A stretch of 64,000 nucleotides of DNA from Actinoplanes nipponensis (GTDB lineage: Bacteria; Actinomycetota; Actinomycetes; Mycobacteriales; Micromonosporaceae). Under the pieces are notes generated by a model, which was not told the DNA's origin, searched no databases, and was given only the letters and a program-made list of their open reading frames with translations. The translations under genes and the position numbers were made by a program. The DNA is taken from the NCBI RefSeq assembly GCF_016862275.1, contig NZ_BOMQ01000044.1, forward strand, positions 1 to 64,000, read 5' to 3'. Below, one piece after another: positions 8,501-17,315 of the stretch (positions are counted from its first letter, which is position 1; each line of letters begins with the position of its first letter).

Positions 8501-10258
8501 ATGCTGGTCAGCGTGGAGTATCCCGAACTCTCCGACCGCACCGGCCGGTTCCGCTTCGGCGCCCCGCACGCCCTGACGGTCGGTGACGACGGCGCGCGGG
8601 TGGCCTTCCTGCGCTCCGCCGGCCCGTACGACCCCGCGGCGGCGTTGTGGGTGCTCAACGTGGCCACCGGCGCCCTCACCGAGATCGCGCCGGGGCCGGT
8701 CGACTCGTACGCCGGGTCGGCCACGCTCGACGTGCTGGCCTGGGCGTACGAGGGACAGCTGCACTCCTCCACCGCCGGCCGGATCGCCACCGCGGAGCCG
8801 GTGCGGGACCCGCGCCCCGACCCGGCCGGGCGGCACATCGGCTACGTCACCGCCGACGGCTGCCTGCGAGTGGTCACCGACGGTGACGATCAGCTGCTGG
8901 CCGGGGAGCCGGGCAGCGGCGTGTCCTGGGGCGTGGCGGGGCCGGTGGCCGCCGAGTTCGGCCGCGATCGCGGCTGGTGGTGGGCCCCGGACGGGAGCCG
9001 GATCCTGGCCGTACGCGGCGCCGGCCGGTCGTCGAGCCTGCACCTGCTCGACCTGTACGGCGGCTGGGTCGACGTGCACTGGGACCGCGAGACGTACCCG
9101 TACCTGGTCGACGTGCACTGGCGCGGCCCGGGCAACGCCCTGATCACCGTGCTGCGCCGGACCCAGCAGCACGGCCTGGTGCTCTCCGTCGACCCGCGTA
9201 CCGGCGAGACCCAGGTGCACGCCGAGCTGGCCGACGCGCGGTGGGTGGAGCCCGTGCCCGGCACGCCCCGGCAGCTGCCCGACGGCCGCGTCCTGGTCGG
9301 CGGCGAGCTGGCCCACGACGGCTTCGACGCCCGCTGCCTGTTCGCCGACGGCAGCCTGATCACCCCGCCGGGCCTGTACGTCCGCCGGGTCGTCGGGGTG
9401 CTGCCCCGCCCGTCCGGCGGCCCCGAGCTGATCGTCGAGGGCACCGACGGCGAACCGTCCGAGCAGCACGTCTTCGCCGTCCGCACGGCGCTGGCCGGAG
9501 GCGGCGCGAGCGCCCGCCGGCTGACCACGGCGCCGGGCCGGCACACCGCGGCCGTCGGCGGCGACGTGCTGGTCCTCGACCTGACGGTCATCCGCGGCGC
9601 GGCCGAAGTGCTGACCCTGCCGTCGCTGGCCGCGCCGCTGCCCTACGAGCCCCGGCCGGTGCTGGCCCGGGTCACCGACCGCCGGCTGCCCTCGGCGGTG
9701 CTCCATCCGAGCGGCCACGTCACCGGCACGCGGCTGCCGGTCCTGCTGGAGCTCGGCCCGGGACCGGGCCACCAGCAGGTGGTCACCGACCCGGCGGCGT
9801 GGCAGGACCGGCAATGGTGGGCCGACGCCGGCTTCGCCGTGGTCAGCGTCGACACCCGGGGTACGCCCGGAGTCGCGCCCAGCTTCGAGAAGGTGGTCTA
9901 CCGCCGGCTGGCCGACGTGGCCCTGACCGACCAGATCGACGCGCTGCACGCCCTCACCGGCAAGCACCCCGACCTGGACCTGAGCCGGGTCGCCGTACGC
10001 GGCCGCGGGCTCGGCGGCTGGCTGGCGGCGCTGGCCCTGACCCGCCGCCCCGACCTGTTCCGCTGCGGCGTGGCCCGCGACCCGGTCACCGACTGGACCG
10101 CGCTGCCGCCCGCGTACGCCGAGCGCTACCTGGGCACCCGCGCCGACAACTCCGACGTGTACGACCACCACAGCGTCACGCCGCCGGCGACGCTGCTGAT
10201 CTCCCCCCACGGGGACCTGTCCGCAGAACTCGCATTCGTGACCCGGGAGTGTGCATGA
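8501..10258 (+). CDS. S9/DPP-IV-like protein, catalytically dead and C-truncated
   Basis: A 585-aa homologue of S9 prolyl-oligopeptidase/dipeptidyl-peptidase proteins. Residues 1 to about 380 form the beta-propeller-like N-terminal domain; from about 400 an alpha/beta-hydrolase domain follows (GFAVVSVDTRGTPG). The nucleophile motif, normally G-W-S-x-G-G, reads G501-R-G503-L-G-G, so the catalytic Ser is Gly. The chain stops 30-odd residues after the DPVTDW segment, so the usual Asp/His end of the domain is missing (about 70-80 residues). It is therefore a pseudoenzyme or a decaying gene. ATG 8501 (GTG 8513 also possible). Its stop overlaps the next start (ATGA), coupling it to a Uma2 gene. Confidence 0.85.
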   Translation: MLVSVEYPELSDRTGRFRFGAPHALTVGDDGARVAFLRSAGPYDPAAALWVLNVATGALTEIAPGPVDSYAGSATLDVLAWAYEGQLHSSTAGRIATAEPVRDPRPDPAGRHIGYVTADGCLRVVTDGDDQLLAGEPGSGVSWGVAGPVAAEFGRDRGWWWAPDGSRILAVRGAGRSSSLHLLDLYGGWVDVHWDRETYPYLVDVHWRGPGNALITVLRRTQQHGLVLSVDPRTGETQVHAELADARWVEPVPGTPRQLPDGRVLVGGELAHDGFDARCLFADGSLITPPGLYVRRVVGVLPRPSGGPELIVEGTDGEPSEQHVFAVRTALAGGGASARRLTTAPGRHTAAVGGDVLVLDLTVIRGAAEVLTLPSLAAPLPYEPRPVLARVTDRRLPSAVLHPSGHVTGTRLPVLLELGPGPGHQQVVTDPAAWQDRQWWADAGFAVVSVDTRGTPGVAPSFEKVVYRRLADVALTDQIDALHALTGKHPDLDLSRVAVRGRGLGGWLAALALTRRPDLFRCGVARDPVTDWTALPPAYAERYLGTRADNSDVYDHHSVTPPATLLISPHGDLSAELAFVTRECA

Positions 10259-10773
10259 CGTCAGCCCTGATCGGCCGCAGCCTGCCCATGGAAGCCCTGG
10301 CGACGACCGAGTCCGACTACCTCCAGCTGGGCGAGACCTCGGCGCGCACGGAACTGTGGGACGGCGGGGTCCTGACCTGCCCCCGGGACACCCCACGGCA
10401 CCAGCTGATCCTGAACGCGCTGGCCAACGCGCTGCGGGCCAACCGCACGGACCTGAACGTGATCTCCGGGGTGCCGGTGCGGCTGGGCCCGGGCCGGATC
10501 GCGGTCCCGGACCTGATCATCGCGGGCACCATCGACCTGGACCAGCCGCTGGTCGAGGCCCAGTCGGTCCGGCTGGTCTGCGAGATCACCTCCGCGGCGA
10601 GCGCGACGGTGGACTGGACGCTGAAGATGCACGCGTACGCCCAGGCGCGGATTCCGTGCTACCTGGTGGCGGAGCCGGAGCGGGGGCTGCTGCACAGCAA
10701 CATGCTGTCGGCCCAGGGGTACGTGGAGCAGTCGGTGATGCAGCTCGTCCGGGTCACGGGCCTTGACCTGTGA
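10255..10773 (+). CDS. Uma2 family (DUF820) PD-(D/E)XK-fold protein, copy 1
   Basis: A 172-aa protein of the Uma2/DUF820 family, which is predicted to have a restriction-endonuclease-like fold; biological role unproven. The presumed active-site set is present: Pro-Asp in RIAVPDLII, Glu in LVCEIT, and Lys in LKMHAYAQARIPCY. The conserved N-terminal LGETSARTELWDG matches family members. ATG overlaps the stop of the S9-like gene. A second Uma2 gene follows 37 bp downstream and a broken third copy lies at 59.5 kb. The three are diverged, so they are not a recent duplication. Confidence 0.85.
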   Translation: MTSALIGRSLPMEALATTESDYLQLGETSARTELWDGGVLTCPRDTPRHQLILNALANALRANRTDLNVISGVPVRLGPGRIAVPDLIIAGTIDLDQPLVEAQSVRLVCEITSAASATVDWTLKMHAYAQARIPCYLVAEPERGLLHSNMLSAQGYVEQSVMQLVRVTGLDL

Positions 10774-10810
10774 CTAGCCTGATCATGAATTGATGTGGGA
10801 AACTCGCACC

Positions 10811-11365
10811 ATGATGCCCGCCATCCTGGACCGGGGAACACCGGTGACAGAGGAGGAGTTCTTCGCGCTCGGCGAGACATCCAAGCGCATCGAACTTTTC
10901 GACGGGAGCCTGTACGTGACCCCCGCCCCCACACCCCAGCACCAGCACATCGCCAGCGAGATCAAGTTCGCGCTCCGGAACGCGGCCCGCGATGCCGGCC
11001 TCCACATCCATGAGGCAGTCAACGTTCGGCTGCAGCCCGGACGGATCCCGATCCCGGATCTGGTGATCACCAGGAAGATCAACTTCAAGGAGTTGGTCAT
11101 CGACGCGGAGGCCGTGGTGTTGATCTGCGAGATCGTCTCGCCGTCGAACGCCTCCGCCGACAAGGTTCTCAAGATGCATTACTACGCCGCTGCCGGCATT
11201 CCGTGGTATCTGCTGGTGGAGCAGGACAGCGCCACCCTGCACCTCTATCAGCTGGCCGGTAACCACTACGTCGAGCGTTCCGTCACCAGGCCCGGCGAGG
11301 TGCTGCATCTGGCCGCCCCTCTGACTGCCGACCTCGTCCCCGACGAATTGCTGCCGCCGGACTAG
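10811..11365 (+). CDS. Uma2 family (DUF820) PD-(D/E)XK-fold protein, copy 2
   Basis: A 184-aa Uma2 protein, second of a tandem pair. The start at 10811 gives the usual MxPAILDRGTPVTEEEFFALGET N-terminal pattern; in-frame codons 21 bp upstream are less family-like. Active-site candidates are Asp in IPIPDLVI, Glu in LICEIVSPS and Lys in DKVLKMHYYAAAGIPWYLLVE; this copy matches the family consensus better than copy 1. Its base composition is a little less GC-rich than its neighbours (codons such as CTT, GTT, CAT), which may mark more recent acquisition. It ends 4 bp into the convergent diguanylate cyclase gene. Confidence 0.87.
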   Translation: MMPAILDRGTPVTEEEFFALGETSKRIELFDGSLYVTPAPTPQHQHIASEIKFALRNAARDAGLHIHEAVNVRLQPGRIPIPDLVITRKINFKELVIDAEAVVLICEIVSPSNASADKVLKMHYYAAAGIPWYLLVEQDSATLHLYQLAGNHYVERSVTRPGEVLHLAAPLTADLVPDELLPPD

Positions 11366-12918
11366 GCAGCGGCCAGCTGGTTGCGGCCGGCTCGTTTCGC
11401 CGTGTAGAGGCGGGCGTCCGCCCGGTCGTAGAGATCACGCCCCGGCTCCCCGCTCCGGCACGCCGCCAGGCCCATGCTCAGCGTCACCGTCAGCCCCGGC
11501 GCGACCGTGCTCCAGTCCCGGGCCGAGATCACCCGCCGGATGCGCTCGGCGATCTGCCGGGCCTGGTCCTCGCCGGTGGTCAGGAACAGCGCGAACTCGT
11601 CGCCGCCGAAGCGGATCGCCACCTTGTCGTGCCGGCAGTGCGCGCGCAGCACCGCCGCGATCTCGCCCAGCACCCGGTCGCCCACGCCGTGCGAGAAGTG
11701 GTCGTTGATGTCCTTGAAGCGGTCCACGTCGATCAGCAGCAGGCAGCCGCCGTCGGCCACCGTGTCGATCCGGCGGTCGAACATCCGGCGGTTGCCGAGC
11801 CCGGTGAGCGCGTCCGAGGTGGCCGCGAGGTCCGCCGTGGTCCGCGCCGCCTCCAGCTCCACCCGCCGGTACGCCTGCCGCAGCATCGTGCGCCGGTCCA
11901 GGCGCAGCTGCCAGAGCGCCTCGACGTGGCTGCGCAGCGACTCGAGCACCGCCTGCGTCGCGTCGCCGGGGAATTCCAGGACGGCGGTCATCGCCAGCTC
12001 GTACTGGAACAGCAGCCGCTGGGACCGCAGGACCGCGAGTTCGAGTCCGGCCCGGAACTCCCGGCGGGCCGCCCGCCACTCGCCGGTGGCCCGCAGGGCC
12101 ATGCCGTGCGCGAGATGCAGCAGGCGGGCCTCGTGCTGCTGGCCGGCGTCGCGCATCCTGGGCAGCAGCTCCGCGACGAGCCCGAGAGCCTCCGCGAGCC
12201 GGCCGGTCCGGGCGTGACAGACCGCCAGCACCGCCACCCCGACCGGGGAGTCGATGCCCTGGTCGATCCAGAACTCGAGCACCGCGACGCTCTTGTCGAT
12301 CAGCGCCGCCGCCTCCTCGCCGCGACCCACCTGGGCCAGCCGCAGCGCCCACTCCACCCACAGCTCCGCCTGGGTCAGCTCGGCAGCGGACCGGTACAGG
12401 TCGTCCGGGGACTCGAACGACTCCAGACCGCGGCGCATGGCGTCGTCGGCGAGCTCGAACAGCTCCGCGCCCCGGGCGGCCTCGCCCAGCGACGACATGG
12501 CCGAGAAGTACCGCAGGCCCTTGCGCGGCGCCACGTCGAGCAGGGCCATCGCCCGGGCGACGTAGTGCAGCCCGTCGTCGATGCGGCCCAGGTTGATCAG
12601 CACCTCGGCGGTGTCGGCCAGGATCTTCGCGTCGGTGGCCCGGGGACCACGCACTGCGGTCCGTTCGCCGGTCAGCTCCTCGGCGATCACCAGGGCCTCG
12701 TCCAGCCGGCCCAGGGCGCTGAGCGCGTACATCCGGCCCAGCCGGCTGACCCGGTGGGTCCGGCGGTCGCCGAGCACCAGCGTGATCGCCTCCGCCTCGT
12801 CGGCGGCGAGCAGGGTCTCGGTGTGGTGGCCCCGGATGGTCAGGTCGTGCACGTGCAGGGCCAGGTTCGCGAAGGCGCCGTACGGCGACACCAGCACCGG
12901 CAGGCGGTTCATCGGCAT
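11362..12918 (-). CDS. GGDEF diguanylate cyclase with TPR-like sensor region
   Basis: Predicted cyclic-di-GMP synthase, 518 aa. Residues about 25-345 are helical repeats of TPR type (ALSALGRLDEALVIAEEL, AEVLINLGRIDDGLHYVARAM), a likely protein-binding sensory region. The GGDEF domain occupies about 355-515, with DALTGLGNRR at its start and an intact catalytic RFGGDEFA. The allosteric inhibitory I-site, RxxD five residues before GGDEF, reads R-H-D-K, so product inhibition through the canonical site is doubtful. No membrane segment is present, so it is cytoplasmic. No EAL domain or second c-di-GMP gene is nearby. Confidence 0.93.
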   Translation of the reverse strand: MPMNRLPVLVSPYGAFANLALHVHDLTIRGHHTETLLAADEAEAITLVLGDRRTHRVSRLGRMYALSALGRLDEALVIAEELTGERTAVRGPRATDAKILADTAEVLINLGRIDDGLHYVARAMALLDVAPRKGLRYFSAMSSLGEAARGAELFELADDAMRRGLESFESPDDLYRSAAELTQAELWVEWALRLAQVGRGEEAAALIDKSVAVLEFWIDQGIDSPVGVAVLAVCHARTGRLAEALGLVAELLPRMRDAGQQHEARLLHLAHGMALRATGEWRAARREFRAGLELAVLRSQRLLFQYELAMTAVLEFPGDATQAVLESLRSHVEALWQLRLDRRTMLRQAYRRVELEAARTTADLAATSDALTGLGNRRMFDRRIDTVADGGCLLLIDVDRFKDINDHFSHGVGDRVLGEIAAVLRAHCRHDKVAIRFGGDEFALFLTTGEDQARQIAERIRRVISARDWSTVAPGLTVTLSMGLAACRSGEPGRDLYDRADARLYTAKRAGRNQLAAA

Positions 12919-13009
12919 CGTCGGTGTCCCATGGCCCTATGGTCGGCGGCGGCGTCCCCGATGTGAGGCGTTGCCCGGCGCACGGGCAGAGAATGTCGGT
13001 GGGGTCGCC

Positions 13010-13015
13010 TAGGGT
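13010..13015 (+). promoter_or_regulatory. -10 box for leaderless tldD
   Basis: TAGGGT is followed by 7 nt and the ATG at 13023, with no Shine-Dalgarno between them. This is the spacing of an actinobacterial leaderless promoter. No convincing -35 element is seen. Confidence 0.45.
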
Positions 13016-13022
13016 CTCGGGC

Positions 13023-14465
13023 ATGAGCGTGGATCACTTCGACGAGGCCGGCACGGCGGTCCAGGCCGCCCTGGACGCCGGCGCCCGTTATGCGGACGCC
13101 CGGGTGATGCTGCGGCGCACCGAGACCATGAGCGCCCGCGACGGCGAGGTCGAGGACCTCAGCTCCGACGAGAGCGCCGGCATCGGGGTGCGGGCCCTGG
13201 TCGGCTCCAGCTGGGGCTTCTACGCCGTGCCCGACCTGTCCGGCGCCGCCGCCCGCGCCGCCGGCCGCCGGGCCGCCGAGATCGCCGCCGCCAGCGCCCG
13301 CGTCCCCGGCCCGGCGATCGATCTGGTCCCGGCCGGCGCCGGCACGGCCAGCTGGGCCAGCCGGTGCGAGATCGACCCGCTCTCGGTGCCGCTGTCGGTC
13401 AAGGGCGACCTGCTGGTCGCCGCCACCGCGGCGGCCCGCGACGCGGGCGCCGACCTGGCCGAGGGCATCTACCAGATCTGGGACACCCGCAAGTGGTTCG
13501 CCTCCAGCGACGGTCACCGCATCGACCAGCACATCCGCGAGTGCGGCGCGGGCATCACCGCGAGCGCGTACGGCGACGGCGAGATCCAGCGCCGCTCCTG
13601 GCCCTCGCACCGCGGCCAGTACGGCACCCGCGGCTGGGAGCTGGTCGACGAGCTGGCCCTGACCGACAACGCCGCCCGGATGGCCGACGAGGCGCGGGCG
13701 CTGCTGACCGCCCCGCTCTGCCCGTCCGGCGAGACCACGCTGATCCTCGGCGGCGAGCAGCTCGCCCTGCAGATCCACGAGTCGGTCGGGCACGCCATCG
13801 AGCTCGACCGCATCCTCGGCTGGGAGGCCGCGTTCGCCGGCACCTCCTGGCTCGACCTGGACCAGCTCGGCACCCTGCGGTACGGCTCCGACCTGATGAA
13901 CATCACCATCGACCCGACGATCCCGGGCGCGCTGGGCAGCTTCGGCTACGACGACGAGGGCTCGCCCGCGGTCAAGCGTGACGCCGTCCGCAACGGCCGC
14001 TGGGTGGGCGTGCTGGCCGGCCGGGACTCCGCCGCGATGGCCGGGCTCGACTACGCCGGCAGCGTGCGCGCCGACGGCTGGGCGCGGCTGCCGATGGTCC
14101 GGATGACCAACGTGGGCCTGGAGCCGGGCCCGCACACCCTGGAGGAGATCATCGCGGCGACCGACGACGGCGTCATGATGGACATCAACCGCTCCTGGTC
14201 GATCGACGACCGCCGGCTCAACTTCCAGTTCGGCTGCGAGATCGGCTGGGAGGTCAAGAACGGCCGGCGCGGACGGATGCTGCGCAACCCCACGTACACC
14301 GGGATCGGCCCGAAGTTCTGGCAGTCGATGGACATGCTGTCCTCGGAGTCGGTCGCCTGGGGCACGCCGAACTGCGGCAAGGGCCAGCCCGGCCAGATCG
14401 GGCACACCGGGCACCCGGCCGCGCCGGCCCGGTTCACCGGGGTCCGCGTGGGGGTGCGGGGATGA
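13023..14465 (+). CDS. tldD: TldD metallopeptidase subunit
   Basis: Zinc-dependent protease of the TldD/PmbA family (M103), 480 aa. It carries the HExxxH motif, His252-Glu-Ser-Val-Gly-His257, which marks the active TldD subunit of the TldD/TldE heterodimer. The heterodimer cleaves unfolded peptides and matures some RiPP peptides such as microcin B17. The next gene is the matching TldE, which lacks the motif, so the pair should form the complex. The start ATG at 13023 fits the VDHFDEAGTAVQAALDAGARYADAR family N-terminus. No peptide precursor gene is visible next to it. Confidence 0.94.
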   Translation: MSVDHFDEAGTAVQAALDAGARYADARVMLRRTETMSARDGEVEDLSSDESAGIGVRALVGSSWGFYAVPDLSGAAARAAGRRAAEIAAASARVPGPAIDLVPAGAGTASWASRCEIDPLSVPLSVKGDLLVAATAAARDAGADLAEGIYQIWDTRKWFASSDGHRIDQHIRECGAGITASAYGDGEIQRRSWPSHRGQYGTRGWELVDELALTDNAARMADEARALLTAPLCPSGETTLILGGEQLALQIHESVGHAIELDRILGWEAAFAGTSWLDLDQLGTLRYGSDLMNITIDPTIPGALGSFGYDDEGSPAVKRDAVRNGRWVGVLAGRDSAAMAGLDYAGSVRADGWARLPMVRMTNVGLEPGPHTLEEIIAATDDGVMMDINRSWSIDDRRLNFQFGCEIGWEVKNGRRGRMLRNPTYTGIGPKFWQSMDMLSSESVAWGTPNCGKGQPGQIGHTGHPAAPARFTGVRVGVRG

Positions 14466-14508
14466 GCCGGCACGAGCAACTGCCCGACCAGCGATGCGGA
14501 GGATCCCG

Positions 14509-15885
14509 ATGAGCGCCGAGCTCGACCTTGCGGCCCGGGTCATCGAGCTGATCCGGCGACTGGCCGGCGCGGGGGCGCAGGCCGAGGTCGTCGCCGCCCA
14601 TTCCGCCGAGGCGCTGACCCGCTTCGCGAACTCGGCGATCCACCAGAACGTCGCCGACGCCACCACGACCGTCCGGCTGCGGCTGCACCTCGACGGGCGT
14701 ACGGCCGGCGGCTCCACCACCGTGACCGGCCCGGCCGGCCTGCAGGCGCTGGTGGAACGCACGATCGCCGCCTCCCGCCTCTCCCCGCCCGACCAGGCGT
14801 GGCCCGGCCTCACCCCGCCCACCGCGCTGCGCGCCGCGCCGGCCTTCGACGAGGCCACCGCCGCCGCGGGCCCCCACGAGCGCGCCGACCGCGTCCGTGA
14901 CTTCGTCCGGGCGGCCGACGGGCTGGAGACCGCCGGCTTCTGCCGCACCTCGTATCACTCCGCCGGCTTCGCCAACACCGCCGGCCAGGCCGTCGAGGGC
15001 CGGTCGGCCGACGCCGCGATGGACGGCATCGCCCGTCTCGACGGCGCGGACGGCGTCGCCCGCCGCGCCGGCAGCCGGCTGTCCGAGCTGGACGGCGCGG
15101 CCCTGGGCACCCGGGCGGCCGCCAAGGCGCGGGCGGGCGGCCGGCCGGTCGAGCTCCCGCCGGGCCGCTACGAGGTGGTGCTGGAGCCCACCGCGGTCGC
15201 CGACATCCTCGACAACCTGGCGACCTTCGGCTTCAACGGCAAGGCGTACGCCCAGCACCAGTCGTTCGCGGAGCTGGGCGTCCCGCAGTTCGACCCGGCG
15301 GTGACCATCCGCGACGAGCCGCTGGGCGCGACCCTGCCGTTCGACCAGGAGGGCACCCCCCGCGACACCCTGGTCCTGGTCGACCGCGGCACGACGACGG
15401 CAGTCAGCCACGACCGCACCTCGGCGGCCGAGGCGGGCGCGGCGTCCACCGGCCACGCCGGCGCGGCCTCCCGCTCCTGGGGCCCGATTGCCTCCAACCT
15501 GGGTCTGGCGCCCGAGCCCGGCGGGCACGCCGCCCCGGAGACCGGCGAGGGCCCAACGGCAGCGTCGGCCCGCACCCTGGTCGGCGGTGTGCGCCGGGGC
15601 CTGCTGATCACGGACTTCTGGTACACCCGGGTGCTCGACCAGAAGAGCCTGGTCATCACCGGCCTGACCCGCAACGGCGTCTGGCTGGTCGAGGACGGCG
15701 AGGTGACGGCGGCGGTGGGCAACATGCGCTTCACCCAGTCCTACCCGCAGGCCCTAGGCCCGGGCGCGGTGCTGGGCGTGGGAGCCGAGGCGATCGCCCT
15801 GCCCGACCGCTGGTCCGGGGTCCGCTACACGGCGCCGGCCCTGCACCTGAAGTCCTGGAACCTGACCGGCAACGCCTCGGGCTGA
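14509..15885 (+). CDS. pmbA: TldE/PmbA partner subunit
   Basis: A 458-aa TldD/PmbA-family protein without an HExxxH motif, as expected for the TldE (PmbA) partner that completes the proteolytic heterodimer. Typical features are the N-terminal AEVVAAHSAEALTRFANS segment, LPPGRYEVVLEPTAVADIL in the middle and the C-terminal TRNGVWLVEDGEVTAAVGNMRFTQSY. The ATG at 14509 has GGAGG 6 nt upstream; an in-frame ATG 15 bp before it lacks a ribosome site. The 43-bp spacing from tldD suggests one operon, which the hairpin at 15923-15951 could end. Confidence 0.93.
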   Translation: MSAELDLAARVIELIRRLAGAGAQAEVVAAHSAEALTRFANSAIHQNVADATTTVRLRLHLDGRTAGGSTTVTGPAGLQALVERTIAASRLSPPDQAWPGLTPPTALRAAPAFDEATAAAGPHERADRVRDFVRAADGLETAGFCRTSYHSAGFANTAGQAVEGRSADAAMDGIARLDGADGVARRAGSRLSELDGAALGTRAAAKARAGGRPVELPPGRYEVVLEPTAVADILDNLATFGFNGKAYAQHQSFAELGVPQFDPAVTIRDEPLGATLPFDQEGTPRDTLVLVDRGTTTAVSHDRTSAAEAGAASTGHAGAASRSWGPIASNLGLAPEPGGHAAPETGEGPTAASARTLVGGVRRGLLITDFWYTRVLDQKSLVITGLTRNGVWLVEDGEVTAAVGNMRFTQSYPQALGPGAVLGVGAEAIALPDRWSGVRYTAPALHLKSWNLTGNASG

Positions 15886-15922
15886 CCGGCCGGCAACGAG
15901 CACCGAGCAGCCCGGCTTAGGT

Positions 15923-15951
15923 GGGCCGCCACCATCGCTCGGTGGCGGCCC
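15923..15951 (+). terminator. Hairpin after tldD-tldE
   Basis: Perfect 11-bp stem GGGCCGCCACC / GGTGGCGGCCC with a 7-nt loop, 38 bp after the tldE stop. No T-run follows, which is common for actinobacterial terminators. Confidence 0.7.
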
Positions 15952-16202
15952 CAGCCCGAACTCATGGCGGAGTCAGGCTGGGCGCGTCGCCCCGGTGCAG
16001 GACCAGCCGATCTTCTCTCCGGGCCTCAACCGCTGGTTCAGCATCAAGATCGCTCGTGAGGGGAACGAACCCGCTGAAGGCGCCGGCTACCTGGCCCCTG
16101 CGAGTCGTGGCGCACCAACCCTACGGAGCTGCCGGTCGCCTTCGGCGCGCCACCGACGTGCGCGGACGACAATGGCCTCGACGCTGCTGCCATGATGGCG
16201 CG
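15952..16202. other. Non-coding stretch before NucS-like gene
   Basis: About 250 bp after the terminator, noticeably less GC-rich than the flanking genes. A 66-codon open frame (15995-16195) exists, but its codon usage does not look native and no ribosome site precedes it. It may be a decayed remnant. No clear promoter could be assigned for the following gene. Confidence 0.4.
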
Positions 16203-17258
16203 ATGCCGCTGTTCGAGATGACCTCCGATGTGCTGGAGCCCGTGCCGTCGACCACGTTCGCGGCGGAGCAGGTGTTGGAGCGGGCCGACTTACAACGGCT
16301 GCTGCGCTCGCGAATCGACATGATCGTCGACGGCGTGATGGTCGTCGCCGAGGAGTTCGGCGCCTTCACCGATGCACGCCGGCGAATCGACCTGCTCGGT
16401 GTCGACCGCGACGGCCGGCTGGTGGTCATCGAGCTCAAGCGCACCACAGACGGCGGGCACCTGGAGCTGCAGGCGCTGCGGTACGCCGCAATGGTGTCCG
16501 TCATTACCTTCGACGACCTCGTCGAGCATCACGAGCACTACCTGGCCCAGGTCGAGCCGGAGGCGATCGACGAGGCGCGCAGCCGCCTGGCGGACTTCCT
16601 GGAGGACGTCGGTGGGGAGGACGCGGTACTGAGCCGGGAGGTTCGCTTGGTCCTCGTAGCCGCCGGCTTCGACCGCGAAATCACCACCACGGTGCTATGG
16701 CTCACCGATGTGTACGGAGTGGACATCCGGTGCGTCAAGCTCACTCCCTACAAGATTGGCGAGCGCCTGCTCCTGGACGTCCAGCAGATCATCCCGCTGC
16801 CCGAGGCCAGCGAGCTCACCGTGCAGATCCGCCGCAAGCAGACCCAGGCGCGGACCGTCGGCGCGGACGGCCGCGACTGGACCCAGTACGAGGTGGTCAC
16901 CCCCGAAGGCCGCAGCGGTCCGCTGCGCAAGCGGTGGGCGGTGCTCACCATGGCAACCGCCCTGCACCGGGCTGGTATCACCGCGCACCAGCTCACCACG
17001 GCCTTGCCGCGCTCGCGGTTCCTCCCGGTCGAGGGCACGTTGACGGGCGAGGAACTGGCCGCGGCCTTCCTGGCGAGATACCCCGGATCGACAAAACGCC
17101 TCGGTCGCTGGTTTCTCGACTCACCCCTGCACGACCAGGGACGCACCTGGGTGGTCTCCAAGATGTGGGGCACCAACACGGAGCCGGTCCTTGACCGGCT
17201 CGTCGCCCTGGCGGGGACTTCGGACTTCGGCTACGAGCCAGTGGACGCCGAGGCGTGA
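16203..17258 (+). CDS. NucS-like PD-(D/E)XK nuclease-fold protein
   Basis: A 351-aa protein of unknown role with an endonuclease-type core in its N-terminal third. RRIDLLGVDRDGRLVVIELKR places Asp63, Glu77 and Lys79 as in the D...ExK metal site of the NucS/DUF91 group, and LEVQALRYAA-like LELQALRYAAMV follows as in those nucleases. It is longer than mismatch endonuclease NucS (about 225 aa) and lacks that protein's N-terminal domain, so it is not nucS itself. The C-terminal 150 residues (ELTVQIRRKQTQAR, LDSPLHDQGRTWVVSKMWG) may bind DNA; this is inferred. Codons such as CTA, GTA and GAT are more frequent than in the neighbours, which hints at horizontal origin. Confidence 0.75.
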   Translation: MPLFEMTSDVLEPVPSTTFAAEQVLERADLQRLLRSRIDMIVDGVMVVAEEFGAFTDARRRIDLLGVDRDGRLVVIELKRTTDGGHLELQALRYAAMVSVITFDDLVEHHEHYLAQVEPEAIDEARSRLADFLEDVGGEDAVLSREVRLVLVAAGFDREITTTVLWLTDVYGVDIRCVKLTPYKIGERLLLDVQQIIPLPEASELTVQIRRKQTQARTVGADGRDWTQYEVVTPEGRSGPLRKRWAVLTMATALHRAGITAHQLTTALPRSRFLPVEGTLTGEELAAAFLARYPGSTKRLGRWFLDSPLHDQGRTWVVSKMWGTNTEPVLDRLVALAGTSDFGYEPVDAEA

Positions 17259-17303
17259 CGCCGGCCGCACGCGCCGGCCCAGGGAGCGGCCCGGAATCCT
17301 CGA

Positions 17304-17309
17304 TATGAT
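17304..17309 (+). promoter_or_regulatory. -10 box for leaderless yciI-type gene
   Basis: TATGAT, one base from the TATAAT consensus, lies 6 nt before the ATG at 17316, so transcription would begin at or next to the start codon. No ribosome site is present. Confidence 0.55.
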
Positions 17310-17315
17310 CTTGGA

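Noticed and set aside
15995..16195. A 66-codon frame before the NucS-like gene
   Set aside because: No ribosome site, non-native codon usage and no motif; treated as non-coding.
16203..17258. The mismatch endonuclease gene nucS
   Set aside because: Only the nuclease core motif is shared; the protein is about 125 residues too long and lacks the NucS N-terminal domain.
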